From: CAYFQV01 sp964413635
GTDB taxonomy: Bacteria; Spirochaetota; Spirochaetia; DSM-27196; PWMO01
DNA length: 14,844 nt
Assembly: GCA_964413635.1 (NCBI GenBank)
Contig: CAYPTH010000078.1
Coordinates: 1 to 14,844, forward strand
Direction: 5' to 3'
In this document: positions 1 to 7,435 of the stretch, piece by piece
Layout of the letters: each line of letters opens with the position of its first letter
Numbering within the stretch: position 1 is the first letter of the stretch
Notes under the pieces: model-generated
Told to the model about the DNA's origin: nothing
What the model saw: the letters and a program-made list of their open reading frames with translations, nothing else
Databases searched by the model: none
Translations under genes and position numbers: made by a program

Positions 1-766
1 ATACGAGGAAGGGAAGATTGTATGACTTCGTACCGGGGCCGCCGCCGGTGGTCGTAATGATAATAGCGAACTCTTTGATGATGAAGACCAGCCCCAGCAT
101 GATCGCAACGTTCAGATGGTTCTGCACCAGTGGCAACTTGATAAGGAAGGTGCTCTGGAACCAGTTACAGCCGTCGATCTTCGTGCTGTCCATGACGTCT
201 TCCGATATGCCTTGCAAGCCCCCGAGTGTGACCAGGACGAAAAAGGGTAGCCATTGCCAGACAAATAGGGCAATCACGACGGCCATGGGATACTCGCTGA
301 GGAAATCGACCCGGGGCAACCCGAAGGTCTGAGAGAGCACGCCGTACCAACCGAAGCGACTGCTGAAGATCGTCGCCCGCCAGACGACTCCTGCTGCGGT
401 GGACATGACAAAAAAGGGTCCGAGAATGAGCGTTCTCGCAATATTGACACCGGGAATGTCGTTGTCGAGTAGCAGGGAAAGAAGAAACCCGAGTGCGGTG
501 CATAGAACCAGCGTGACACCGGTCATGATCACCGTCTGCCACAAAACCTGGTAAAAGATCGGAAGCTGCGACCAGTTATCGAAGGAGAGAAAGTATACGA
601 AGTTCTCGAAGCCCCTGAACTCAGTCGGCAGATCCGGACGGGCCAGATTCCAGCGTAACGTGGAGTATGCGAGTGTCAGGAGAAACGGGACCTGAGTCAT
701 CAGTCCCACAATGAGAGCAGCCGGGAGATAGTACTTCCGACCCGCTCGTACCTTTCTTGGGTTCAT
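1..766 (-). CDS. Sugar ABC transporter permease, MalF/UgpA-like (3' end cut by window edge)
   Basis: Inner-membrane subunit of a carbohydrate ABC importer. I translated it directly: 255 residues from the ATG at 764-766, open to the window edge. Hydrophobic spans lie near residues 14-35, 75-100, 112-133, 160-182 and 218-240. The cytoplasmic EAA-type loop, which docks on the ATPase, is at about 187-212 with IDGCN followed by KLPLV. The canonical Glu-Ala-Ala is replaced here by Asp-Ser-Thr. The TTTGGGPG stretch near 238-244 is typical of the MalF/UgpA class. The start is supported by TAGGAG 5-10 bases upstream. It lies downstream of the solute-binding gene, separated by 121 bases containing a hairpin, so it is the second gene of that operon. 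A MalG-type partner permease is expected beyond the left edge. Family assignment is firm; the substrate is unknown. Confidence 0.93.
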   Translation of the reverse strand, partial: MNPRKVRAGRKYYLPAALIVGLMTQVPFLLTLAYSTLRWNLARPDLPTEFRGFENFVYFLSFDNWSQLPIFYQVLWQTVIMTGVTLVLCTALGFLLSLLLDNDIPGVNIARTLILGPFFVMSTAAGVVWRATIFSSRFGWYGVLSQTFGLPRVDFLSEYPMAVVIALFVWQWLPFFVLVTLGGLQGISEDVMDSTKIDGCNWFQSTFLIKLPLVQNHLNVAIMLGLVFIIKEFAIIITTTGGGPGTKSYNLPFLV

Positions 767-825
767 GGCACTCCTACCGATCCGTTTCGATTTCGTTGGG
801 ATGATGATGTATTCAAAACAGAAAT

Positions 826-857
826 GGAAGCCCCCGGTGAAAGCACCGAGGGCTTCC
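826..857 (-). terminator. Intercistronic stem-loop (attenuator or mRNA-stabilising hairpin)
   Basis: GGAAGCCC (826-833) pairs with GGGCTTCC (850-857). The stem continues through CGGTG/CACCG after one mismatch (834/849), giving 13 pairs around a 4-base loop. In the minus-strand transcript it follows the solute-binding gene stop by about 30 bases and precedes the permease start by about 60. The following transcript is only moderately U-rich (ATTTCTGTTTTG), so partial termination or 3'-end protection of the abundant binding-protein message is more likely than full termination. Confidence 0.7.
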
Positions 858-887
858 TGTCCACGATCTCTTCATGGACCAAATCGT

Positions 888-2252
888 CTAGCGATAACCA
901 CCATCAATAGCGGCCTGGTCAAAGGCTTCCTGGGTAAGGCGAATCGCCTCATCAAGAGACATGTCTCCGACAATGTAGGCGGCAAGCCACTCGGTCATGC
1001 TATCACCGAGGTCCGTAAACTCAGGGATAGCAATGTACTGCAGCCCCTGGTACGGAACCGGATCAACCGTCGGGTTGTCGAACTCGGTCTGTTCGAGGGT
1101 CTCGAGGGTAATGTCCGCGTACGGTACGTCGGCGTAGCCTTCAAGCTCATAGGTGGAGGAGCGAGATGCCGGAGGCGTAATTGCACCGGTCGAATCCTCC
1201 TGGTAGGAGAGCTCGATGTAATCCTTCGAGGTCGCCCAGAGCATGAAATCAAAGACCGCTTCCTTCTTGGCCTGCGTCGTTTCCGGGTTGATGCCGAAGG
1301 CCCAGTTCCACAGCCACTGAGACACGTGCTCGGGGCCTCGAGGCGGTAGGGCGTAGCCTACGTTGCCGGCAATCTCAGACTCTGCGGACTCGAGGGGCGG
1401 AGCGATCGAGGTAGCGTCGAAGTAGATACCCGCATTCCCCGACTGCATGAGCGCGATAGCCTCGTTGTAGGTGTAGGAGACAATGTCTTCCTGACCCGCA
1501 TCGACAAGGATGCGCTTGAACATCTGCCAGGCTTCCCTCTGTTCCGGCGTGTCGACCGTTGCGTTCCAATCCATGTCGTAGAAGCGTCCGCCGTAGGCAT
1601 TTACCATGGGGACGAAGGGTGCGCCGACCATGCCCCAGCCGGGAGCACCGCGCATGGTCATGCCGACGATCCCTTCCTCTTCGTCGTGGATCGTGGTCGC
1701 GAAGTCGTAGAGCTGGTCCCAGGTCGGCTGCTCCGGCATGGTGAGACCGTTGGCCTCGAAGAGCTCTTCGTTATACATGACGAAGGCGCTCTCACCGTAG
1801 AAGGGCAGCGCGTAGGCATCGCCCTCCATTGAGAGAGATTCGACCATGGCCGGAATTAGGTCATCCCGGTCGTACTCGGCCAGCCGATCTTCCGGGAGCG
1901 CGTCGAAGAAGGGCTCCAGGTTCTCGAGCCAGCCGAACTTTGCCCAGTTCAGCGCTTCGTAGGGACCGAAGACGAACATGTCGTAGGTCGTGCCTCCCGT
2001 TGAGGCCTCCGTGAGCAGACGGGAGCGCAGGTCGTTCTCCGGGAGAACGGAGATCTGCACCGTTACGCCCTCTGCCTCGTAGTACTCTTCCGCAAGGCCG
2101 GCAAGACCCTGGGAGATCGGGTTGTTCGGCAGAGCGAGGCTGATGGTTACTTCCTGGTCCGCCGCCTCGCCTTGTCCTCCGGCGAAGACCGGGAGTCCAG
2201 CTACAAGCAGAAGTGCGATAGCTATCGCAACTGCACGAAAAGAGCGTTTCAT
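888..2252 (-). CDS. Extracellular solute-binding protein, family 1 (sugar ABC transporter)
   Basis: Exported binding protein that captures a carbohydrate and delivers it to the downstream permease. It has 454 residues, normal for the family. Residues 1-24 form a signal peptide (basic MKRSFR, a hydrophobic core, then PVFA), followed by the GGQGE linker frequent in spirochaetes. There is no lipobox Cys, so cleavage by signal peptidase I is expected. The mature region has the family pattern: early ITISL-type strand, mid-domain SLSMEGDAYALPFYGESAFVMYN-type segment, then PTWDQLYDFA. An in-frame Met lies 12 codons upstream, but the start at 2252 is preferred because AAGGAGG sits 6 bases before it and the signal peptide begins there. 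It is divergent from the GntR/LacI-type regulator, which probably controls it. The substrate cannot be read from sequence; the neighbouring kinase suggests a sugar or polyol. Confidence 0.95.
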   Translation of the reverse strand: MKRSFRAVAIAIALLLVAGLPVFAGGQGEAADQEVTISLALPNNPISQGLAGLAEEYYEAEGVTVQISVLPENDLRSRLLTEASTGGTTYDMFVFGPYEALNWAKFGWLENLEPFFDALPEDRLAEYDRDDLIPAMVESLSMEGDAYALPFYGESAFVMYNEELFEANGLTMPEQPTWDQLYDFATTIHDEEEGIVGMTMRGAPGWGMVGAPFVPMVNAYGGRFYDMDWNATVDTPEQREAWQMFKRILVDAGQEDIVSYTYNEAIALMQSGNAGIYFDATSIAPPLESAESEIAGNVGYALPPRGPEHVSQWLWNWAFGINPETTQAKKEAVFDFMLWATSKDYIELSYQEDSTGAITPPASRSSTYELEGYADVPYADITLETLEQTEFDNPTVDPVPYQGLQYIAIPEFTDLGDSMTEWLAAYIVGDMSLDEAIRLTQEAFDQAAIDGGYR

Positions 2253-2307
2253 AGTTTCCTCCTTGTTGGCTTTAGCAAGCCAAAACACTTACACATAACT
2301 TCATATT

Positions 2308-2336
2308 TACCTTACCATAAGTTCGCAAACTGTCAA
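2308..2336 (-). promoter_or_regulatory. Candidate promoter of the left transport operon
   Basis: On the minus strand a perfect -35 hexamer TTGACA (2336-2331) is followed after 16 bases by TAAGGT (2314-2309), a weak -10. It is about 55 bases upstream of the binding-protein start. The -35 match is strong and the -10 is only 3 of 6, so regulated or activated transcription is possible. Confidence 0.45.
2320..2331. promoter_or_regulatory. Candidate operator in the divergent spacer
   Basis: AGTTCGCAAACT is a 12-base near-palindrome (one non-matching pair). It lies directly between the -35 and -10 of the candidate minus-strand promoter, so a bound repressor would block it. It would suit a dimeric GntR-type head such as the divergent regulator's. 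Assignment is by position only. Confidence 0.35.
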
Positions 2337-2362
2337 GTAAAACAACTATTGATTAGTCATTA

Positions 2363-2391
2363 TTGTGTTACAGAACTACTTCAGTTATAGT
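2363..2391 (+). promoter_or_regulatory. Candidate promoter of the regulator-kinase unit
   Basis: TTGTGT (2363-2368) and TATAGT (2386-2391) are separated by 17 bases and lie 21 bases upstream of the GTG start. Overlapping it, GTAAAACA (2337-2344) and TGTGTTAC (2364-2371) form an imperfect inverted repeat with one mismatch that could be a second regulator site. Confidence 0.5.
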
Positions 2392-2412
2392 ATTCGTTGA
2401 GGCGAATTTCAG

Positions 2413-3573
2413 GTGAAATCGAAAACACGACATGTATATACAGCGCTTCGCGACATGATTGAAGCCGGCGACTATCCGGATGGGACCCGCCTTCCCTCGG
2501 AAACTCAGCTGGCCGCGCGGTATGCGGTGTCACGACCGACAGTCGCCAGCGCCCTGGCTGAGCTTGTACGTGAGGGGTACGTCGTACGCCGCCCCGGTTC
2601 GGGCACCTTTGTCACGATTGACCGGCAAACCGTTTCGTCCTTGCAAAGAAAGACGTTTGGGCTTCTATCCCCCAAGCTCGGAGAGGTCTTCGAGCCCATC
2701 TCCGGTCGGATTGCTTCCTTATCCCATCAGAACAACTTCAATCTGCTGTGGAGCACCCCGGGAGAAGGAGATGCTGAGGCCAGCGCCAGTTTCTACGTGA
2801 CGGCGGCGGAGCGTTTCGTCGAGTCCGGAATTGACGGCGTGTTCCTGGTACCCCTCGAGTACTTCGAGGCGGCAGAAACCGCGAATCGCACGGTTGTCGA
2901 GCATCTCGAAGAGGCCGGCGTCACCATTGTGCTGATTGACAGTGACATTTGCGTCTTCCCTCAACGCAGCCGCTACGACCTGGTGGGCATCGACAACGTG
3001 CGGACCGCCTATGAGGCGACCAAGCACTACCTTTCCCAGGGCGCCGAGCGCGTTGACTTTGTCGTTCGGCCCTACTCGCACAGTACGGTACCCGAACGAA
3101 TCTACGGCTATCAACTCGCCCTCCTGCACCACGGTATTACCCCGGAGAAGGAGTGGATACACCGGGGAAATGCGGCGGACACAAGCTTCGTTGAGGAGTG
3201 CCTCCGTCGTGGCAGCTCCAACGTGATCTGCCAGAACGACGCTACGGCCATTGAGTTCATGCACGCACTCACAACGCTTGGCGTAGCAATTCCTGAGCAA
3301 ACTCGGGTTATCGGATTCGACGACGTTCGGTACTCCCGGCTGGCGCGAGTTCCGCTGACGACGAGTAGTCAACCCTGTGAAGACATCGGCAGCGTGGCAG
3401 TTGAGATGATGCTACGACGGCTGGCACAGCCAAAAGCGTCGCCGCTCTCGGTTCAGCTCCAGCCGTCTCTCGTTGTGCGAGCGTCCTCGGTGTTGCCGGC
3501 GCACCATGGAGATCCCAGCGTCAAGGTCGGCGTCAAGAGCTCGAACAAACCGAGACGAGCGGTTTCGCCGTGA
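2413..3573 (+). CDS. GntR-type regulator with LacI-like sugar-binding domain (AraR-like architecture)
   Basis: Cytoplasmic transcription regulator, 386 residues. Residues 1-68 are a GntR winged helix: LPSETQLAARYAVSRPTV helix-turn-helix (27-44), then the wing ending in RPGSGTFV (60-67). Residues about 80-355 are a periplasmic-binding-protein fold of the LacI/GalR type, with the signature RVIGFDDVRYSRLARVPLTT (298-317) and the closing dimer helix IGSVAVEMMLRRL (325-337). This combination is that of AraR-like repressors, which release DNA on binding sugar. The start is GTG at 2413 with GAGG 10 bases upstream; the reading frame begins with the DNA-binding domain at the expected place. It is divergent from the binding-protein gene and 31 bases upstream of the kinase, so it likely governs both. 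A basic tail of about 25 residues after the sensor domain is extra. The effector is unknown. Confidence 0.93.
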   Translation: MKSKTRHVYTALRDMIEAGDYPDGTRLPSETQLAARYAVSRPTVASALAELVREGYVVRRPGSGTFVTIDRQTVSSLQRKTFGLLSPKLGEVFEPISGRIASLSHQNNFNLLWSTPGEGDAEASASFYVTAAERFVESGIDGVFLVPLEYFEAAETANRTVVEHLEEAGVTIVLIDSDICVFPQRSRYDLVGIDNVRTAYEATKHYLSQGAERVDFVVRPYSHSTVPERIYGYQLALLHHGITPEKEWIHRGNAADTSFVEECLRRGSSNVICQNDATAIEFMHALTTLGVAIPEQTRVIGFDDVRYSRLARVPLTTSSQPCEDIGSVAVEMMLRRLAQPKASPLSVQLQPSLVVRASSVLPAHHGDPSVKVGVKSSNKPRRAVSP

Positions 3574-3604
3574 CGGGGAAAATCGAGACTACGGAGCAAG
3601 GAGC

Positions 3605-5059
3605 ATGGGTGGATTCGTAGTAGGCTTGGACGTAGGCACGACTTCCGTCGCCGTCGTTCCGATCACCCGGGACGGGACAGTCTTAGCCGGAAAGAGCAGG
3701 GAACACCACGCCGAGCTTAGAACCGAGCATCCCTGGGAGTCTCTGCAGGACCCGGAAAAGCTCCTTCGAATGGCCCGAGAGCTGCTTCGCGAGTGTGCGG
3801 AGGAACTGGGGCCACCGGAGGCAATCGGCGTGTGCAGCCAGATGCACGGCCCGATCTATCTTGATGCGCGGGGTCAAGCGGTCAGCCCCCTCTACACGTG
3901 GCTCGACGGCCGTGGAGATTTGCCGCTCCCCAGGTCCTCCGGCGATTCAACCGGCACGCCGACAGACTCCCAGACCAGCTACGCAGCCCATCTCTCACGG
4001 AGAACCGGCGCCTCTCTTTCGAGTGGCTTCGCCCTCGTCACCCATCACGTTTTACAATCCGGCGGTGACATACCGCCGAACGCCCGGGCGATCGCGACCG
4101 CCGGTGATTTCGTAGCAACGTCACTTGCGGGTTGTAGCCGTCCTTTGATGGACGCGAGTCAGGCTCATAGCTTCGGCGCCTACGATGTTGCCAACGGAAG
4201 GTGGAACCTCGACCGCGCGCGGGAGGCGGGCCTGCCCGCGACGCTTCTTCCCGAGATCGTCCCGGCCGGCGCCATTCTCGGCACATGGACAGACTCCGCA
4301 AACACGCAAGTAACTACCTGCGTCGGCGACAATCAAACCTCGGTGCTCGGCGCGGCGAAGAGCTTCTTTCGAGACGCCGTGCTGTCCCTTGGTACATCCG
4401 GCCAGATTTCCGTCCACGTCGAGACCCCCGAAAGCCCCCATCCCGCCATCGATGTACGGCCGTTTCCGGCGCCGGGCTACCTGGCAGTGGGCGCGTCACT
4501 TACCGGCGGAAAAGCGTATCAGACGCTGCGGGACTTCTTCGATGACGTGTGCGTGCGCTTAGGCGGCTGCGCGCTGCACCGCGTCACCTACGATCGCATG
4601 AACGAGGTGGCAGAGGAGCTCATGCGGTCTCTCGAAGACCGGGCAATTGCACCGCTTGACGACTCAGACATGCCGAATGTGAACACCCGCTTTCTTGGTA
4701 CGCGTTCCGACCCTCGCGCCCGGGCGGCAATATCGAATCTGACTCCCTGGAACTTCACGGCTGGCCACGTTACCCTGGGATTGCTGTCGGGCATGATCAA
4801 TGAGCTGCATCAGCTCTTCCTTGCGCTCCCCAAACCGACCCGCGAAAACACGGAGCGCCTATCCCTGACCGGAAACGCCCTGCGGCGAAACCCCGTCCTT
4901 CAGAAGCTGGCGGGGCTGCACTTCGACCTTCCCACCTACCTTCCGGCCTACTCCGAGGAGGCTGCTGTCGGCGCAGGCATCATTGGCGGCGTCGGCATGG
5001 GCATGTGGTCCTCATATGAGGAGGCGTGTGCCGTCGTCGCTGCAAACGAGAATTCGTAA
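3605..5059 (+). CDS. FGGY-family carbohydrate kinase, sedoheptulokinase-like
   Basis: Cytoplasmic ATP-dependent sugar kinase, 484 residues, within the family's range. The N-terminal phosphate loop is GLDVGTTS (7-14). CSQMHG (77-82) and SPLYTWLDGRG (94-104) contact the substrate in this family. GDNQTS (241-246) carries the likely catalytic Asp242, LGTSGQ (262-267) follows, and TGNALRRNPVLQKL (422-435) is the adenosine-binding segment. The run AGDFVATSLAG then RPLMDASQAHSFGAYD (166-194) and SPLYTW read more like sedoheptulokinase than xylulokinase or gluconokinase, judged from memory. The frame stays open upstream to 3473, inside the regulator gene, but the conserved fold begins at the ATG at 3605, which has ACGGAG 8 bases before it. 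It is 31 bases after the regulator and so co-transcribed. It probably phosphorylates the imported sugar or a product of it. FGGY kinase is firm; the substrate is tentative. Confidence 0.9.
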   Translation: MGGFVVGLDVGTTSVAVVPITRDGTVLAGKSREHHAELRTEHPWESLQDPEKLLRMARELLRECAEELGPPEAIGVCSQMHGPIYLDARGQAVSPLYTWLDGRGDLPLPRSSGDSTGTPTDSQTSYAAHLSRRTGASLSSGFALVTHHVLQSGGDIPPNARAIATAGDFVATSLAGCSRPLMDASQAHSFGAYDVANGRWNLDRAREAGLPATLLPEIVPAGAILGTWTDSANTQVTTCVGDNQTSVLGAAKSFFRDAVLSLGTSGQISVHVETPESPHPAIDVRPFPAPGYLAVGASLTGGKAYQTLRDFFDDVCVRLGGCALHRVTYDRMNEVAEELMRSLEDRAIAPLDDSDMPNVNTRFLGTRSDPRARAAISNLTPWNFTAGHVTLGLLSGMINELHQLFLALPKPTRENTERLSLTGNALRRNPVLQKLAGLHFDLPTYLPAYSEEAAVGAGIIGGVGMGMWSSYEEACAVVAANENS

Positions 5060-5105
5060 AGGGGCCGGATTCGCCGGTGCCGAGAGTGGTCCCGCCCGGT
5101 GCGGA

Positions 5106-5759
5106 TCAGGCTCGGCCGGCTTCCACCTCGCCGAGGGCAACATCGATCTTCGGCAGTTTTGCCGGGTCGAGCCACTCCCGGCGCACAAAGAATCCAGACA
5201 CCACCGCCGACGAGATACGCGCTTCACCGTGGGCAAACTCGACGAGCTCCTCACCACCCGGGGCGTTCGGGCCCGCATCGGCCACCGTCTCCCGGCGGTA
5301 GAAACGGTGTGCCAGAGTCTCCGGATCGAGGATCCAGTACTCCCGCACCCCGTGCTGCTCGTATTCCGCGAATTTTGGTCCCACGTCGCGCTCCGCGGTG
5401 CGCGGACTGAGCACCTCAACCACCAGATCCGGCGCACCCTCGAGGTAGGTCTCCCGCGCCGCCTTCTCCCGGCCCGTCGCGTAGAAGGCCAGGTCCGGCA
5501 GGAAGACGTTGCGACCGCTCAAGCGCACCGCCACCGCCTCCCGGTAGAGCCGGCCGAGGTCGTGTCGGTCAATGTACGTGCCGAGAAGCCGATCGAGGAA
5601 GTTCAGAAGATCGGCGTGACGAACCGAAACCGGTGAGTGCATGAACAGCTCTCCGTCAATGAGGTCGGCGTGCCGGCCCGGCTCCAGCCACTCCAGGAAG
5701 TCGGCAGCGGTGAGGAGCTCTCGTTCGAGATCGGCGGCAACGGAAACTCTGGTGGGCAT
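5106..5759 (-). CDS. Uma2 family (DUF820) putative PD-(D/E)XK nuclease
   Basis: A 217-residue protein of the Uma2/DUF820 family, which has a restriction-endonuclease-like fold and is common in multiple copies in cyanobacteria and some spirochaetes; its cellular role is poorly known. The family pattern is clear: LIDGELFMHSPVSVRHADL (33-51), FLPDLAFY with Asp89, the core DLVVEVLSP (111-119) with Glu115, then KFAEYEQHGVREYWILDPE with Lys129. These would supply the metal-binding acids and the displaced lysine of the fold. The frame is open upstream for another 52 codons, but that stretch lacks family sequence and the ATG at 5757-5759 begins the recognisable protein. Only a weak AGGTG precedes it. 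It converges on the kinase with 46 bases between stops and follows the unrecognised 492-residue gene by 76 bases on the same strand. Confidence 0.88.
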   Translation of the reverse strand: MPTRVSVAADLERELLTAADFLEWLEPGRHADLIDGELFMHSPVSVRHADLLNFLDRLLGTYIDRHDLGRLYREAVAVRLSGRNVFLPDLAFYATGREKAARETYLEGAPDLVVEVLSPRTAERDVGPKFAEYEQHGVREYWILDPETLAHRFYRRETVADAGPNAPGGEELVEFAHGEARISSAVVSGFFVRREWLDPAKLPKIDVALGEVEAGRA

Positions 5760-5835
5760 GGCACCTAAGAGTATACGCCGTGGTGCGGAGGTACAGCAAA
5801 TGAGGCGGGCGGCGGCGGACGGCCCCGGGCACCCG

Positions 5836-7426
5836 TCAGCCGCGCTCGAAGACCGCCTCGAAAAGCGGCGTGGTGCGGAACTCTGCGTCGTCGCCCATTT
5901 TGCCGGAGCTCTCAATCAGACCGAACTCGGTTCCCAGATAGTCCGCAAAGAAGATGTCCACGAGTGTGCCGAGCCACCCGGAGAATGCGAAGGGTCCCGC
6001 GCGCGCTCCCGCGCTCTCCTCTTGCTCCGCCCCAACCGCCGCGACAAAGCGTTGCACGAGCAGCCGGTCGGGCACCCAGCCGGCGTCATTGCGCCGCGCG
6101 TCGCACAGCTCTCCGGCCGCGTAGAAGAGAAAGCCCGCCATCCGGTGGAGATACGGCGGCGCCTCGAACCACCGGTGCTCGGCCCAGTCGAAAGTGCGAA
6201 ACGCCGTGGTCAGGAGGTGGCGGTAGAGTGCCGCCGGATCGTCCACGAGGCGGAGCGCCGTGTCCGTCGGCTCGAAGCGCTTGCCGGAGAGGCGAAGGAG
6301 CCCGGCGCTCTCAGCAAGGCGGCGGACGCGCAGCAGGCCCAGCCAGTCGGCTTCCTTCTTCGGCCGGACGCTCTCGCGGAAGGCCGCCTTGGCCTCCGAC
6401 ATTTCGCCCTCGCCAGGGTGTGCAACAAGATCGCCCGGGGACGGAGCGACGCCGCNNNNNNNNNNNNNNNNNNNNNNNNNNNNNNNNNNNNNNNNNNNNN
6501 NNNNNNNNNNNNNNNNNNNNNNNNNNNNNNNNNNNNNNNNNNNNNNNNNNNNNNNGAGCGACGCCGCCCCCCGCTTCATCAAAGACCGCGCCCGCGAGGA
6601 CCTCGCCCGCCGCCTCCGCGGATGTCCGCCACGCTTCCTCCGACCACGCGTCTGCGTTCTCCGGCAGGTCAAGCCATGACGCATAGCGACCGGGAGGACC
6701 CTGCGGCGTGCGTACCGGCGGCGTTTCACTCACGCGGAGCATGGCGAGGAAGGGCAGCGGATCGCGTGCGGCAACGTCGCTCACCGGTGCATCAGGCTCC
6801 GCCACACCGAGGAGCGGTACGGAGCCGGGAGCGGCGCTTGCCTGGGAAACGACGTCGGCCATGAAGAGCGCGTCGGCCTCATCGAGTCCCTGAAAGGGAA
6901 TCGCCGCGCCGTAGGTCACGAAGGCCGGGCCGGCATCCACGAGCAGGCCGAAGAAGAGCTCCATTCCGCGCCGGTAGTTTTCGGTAACGGACCGCGAGTA
7001 GATGAGCAACTCGTCCCACTCGTTTGGGTCGCTCCACGTCGACGGCGCGTCGCCGACCGGCGCCACGACTAGTCGTCGGTCTCCGAGCTCCTCCACTACC
7101 CGAAAGAAGGCCCATGCCCACGGTCGCGCGCGCCAGCGGCGCACAAGCGCGGAGGCATCGTCATGAAGATTGCTCTTCGAACTGCGCAGGAAGGCGGCAA
7201 CCCGCTCGGGACGGGTGAAGACCGCAGCCGCGGCGAGCATTCCCAAGACGCTCTCCTCCCACTCCTCGGGGAAGCCCTCCCACCAATCCTGGTTCTCGTG
7301 AAACTGCGCGAAGGGACGGACCACCAGCCGCTTCCGTTCCGCGTAGCGGAAGGCCGGCTGGACAACGTCGTTGAGCACTGCCGACGCGCGCTTGCACTCG
7401 ACCTCACTCGGAAGCTTGTCACTCAT
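5836..7426 (-). CDS. Unrecognised protein, about 492 residues, interrupted by a scaffold gap
   Basis: I cannot assign a function. The N-terminal part (7426 to 6556) and the C-terminal part (6455 to 5836) are both open on the minus strand and end at the gap in Gly-Val-Ala. Merging the shared 12-base flank gives 1479 bases, exactly 493 codons, with no stop. The N-terminal half is acidic, Trp/Phe-rich and alpha-helical-looking (QFHENQDWWEGFPEEWEES; RWRARPWAWAFFRVVEELGD). The C-terminal half contains WLGLLRVRRLAESAGLLRLSG, which looks like a winged-helix segment. From memory, similar segments occur in proteins linked to pRiA4b ORF-3 domains, the family of the gene just upstream. No signal peptide or membrane span is seen. 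The start ATG at 7424-7426 lies 9 bases after that gene's stop, with a GGGG-rich ribosome site, so translation is probably coupled. Confidence 0.7.
6456..6555. other. Scaffold gap of exactly 100 N
   Basis: Exactly 100 unknown bases, the usual placeholder for a gap of unknown size. GAGCGACGCCGC occurs immediately before it (6444-6455) and immediately after it (6556-6567). This suggests overlapping contig ends rather than missing sequence. Taken literally, the N run puts the surrounding gene out of frame. Confidence 0.98.
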
Positions 7427-7435
7427 GCGTGCCCC

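Noticed and set aside
765..1349. Plus-strand open frame (194 codons) opposite the first binding protein
   Set aside because: It overlaps the real binding-protein gene and the intercistronic hairpin and has no recognisable domain.
2719..3372. Minus-strand open frame (217 codons) opposite the GntR/LacI-type regulator
   Set aside because: It is antisense to a protein with clear winged-helix and LacI-type motifs.
3473..3604. N-terminal extension of the kinase into the regulator gene
   Set aside because: The extra 44 codons are Arg-rich out-of-frame regulator sequence; the FGGY fold starts at the ATG at 3605 with its own ribosome site.
5060..5105. Terminator between the convergent kinase and Uma2 genes
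   Set aside because: Only a 4-base CCGG/CCGG stem is present and there is no T run.
5760..5915. N-terminal extension of the Uma2 protein
   Set aside because: The extra 52 codons overlap the end of the neighbouring gene in another frame and have no family sequence.
5641..6864. Plus-strand open frame (407 codons) spanning the N gap
   Set aside because: It reads through the unknown bases and is Arg/Pro-rich in the way expected of antisense to G+C-rich genes; the minus strand carries the coherent protein.
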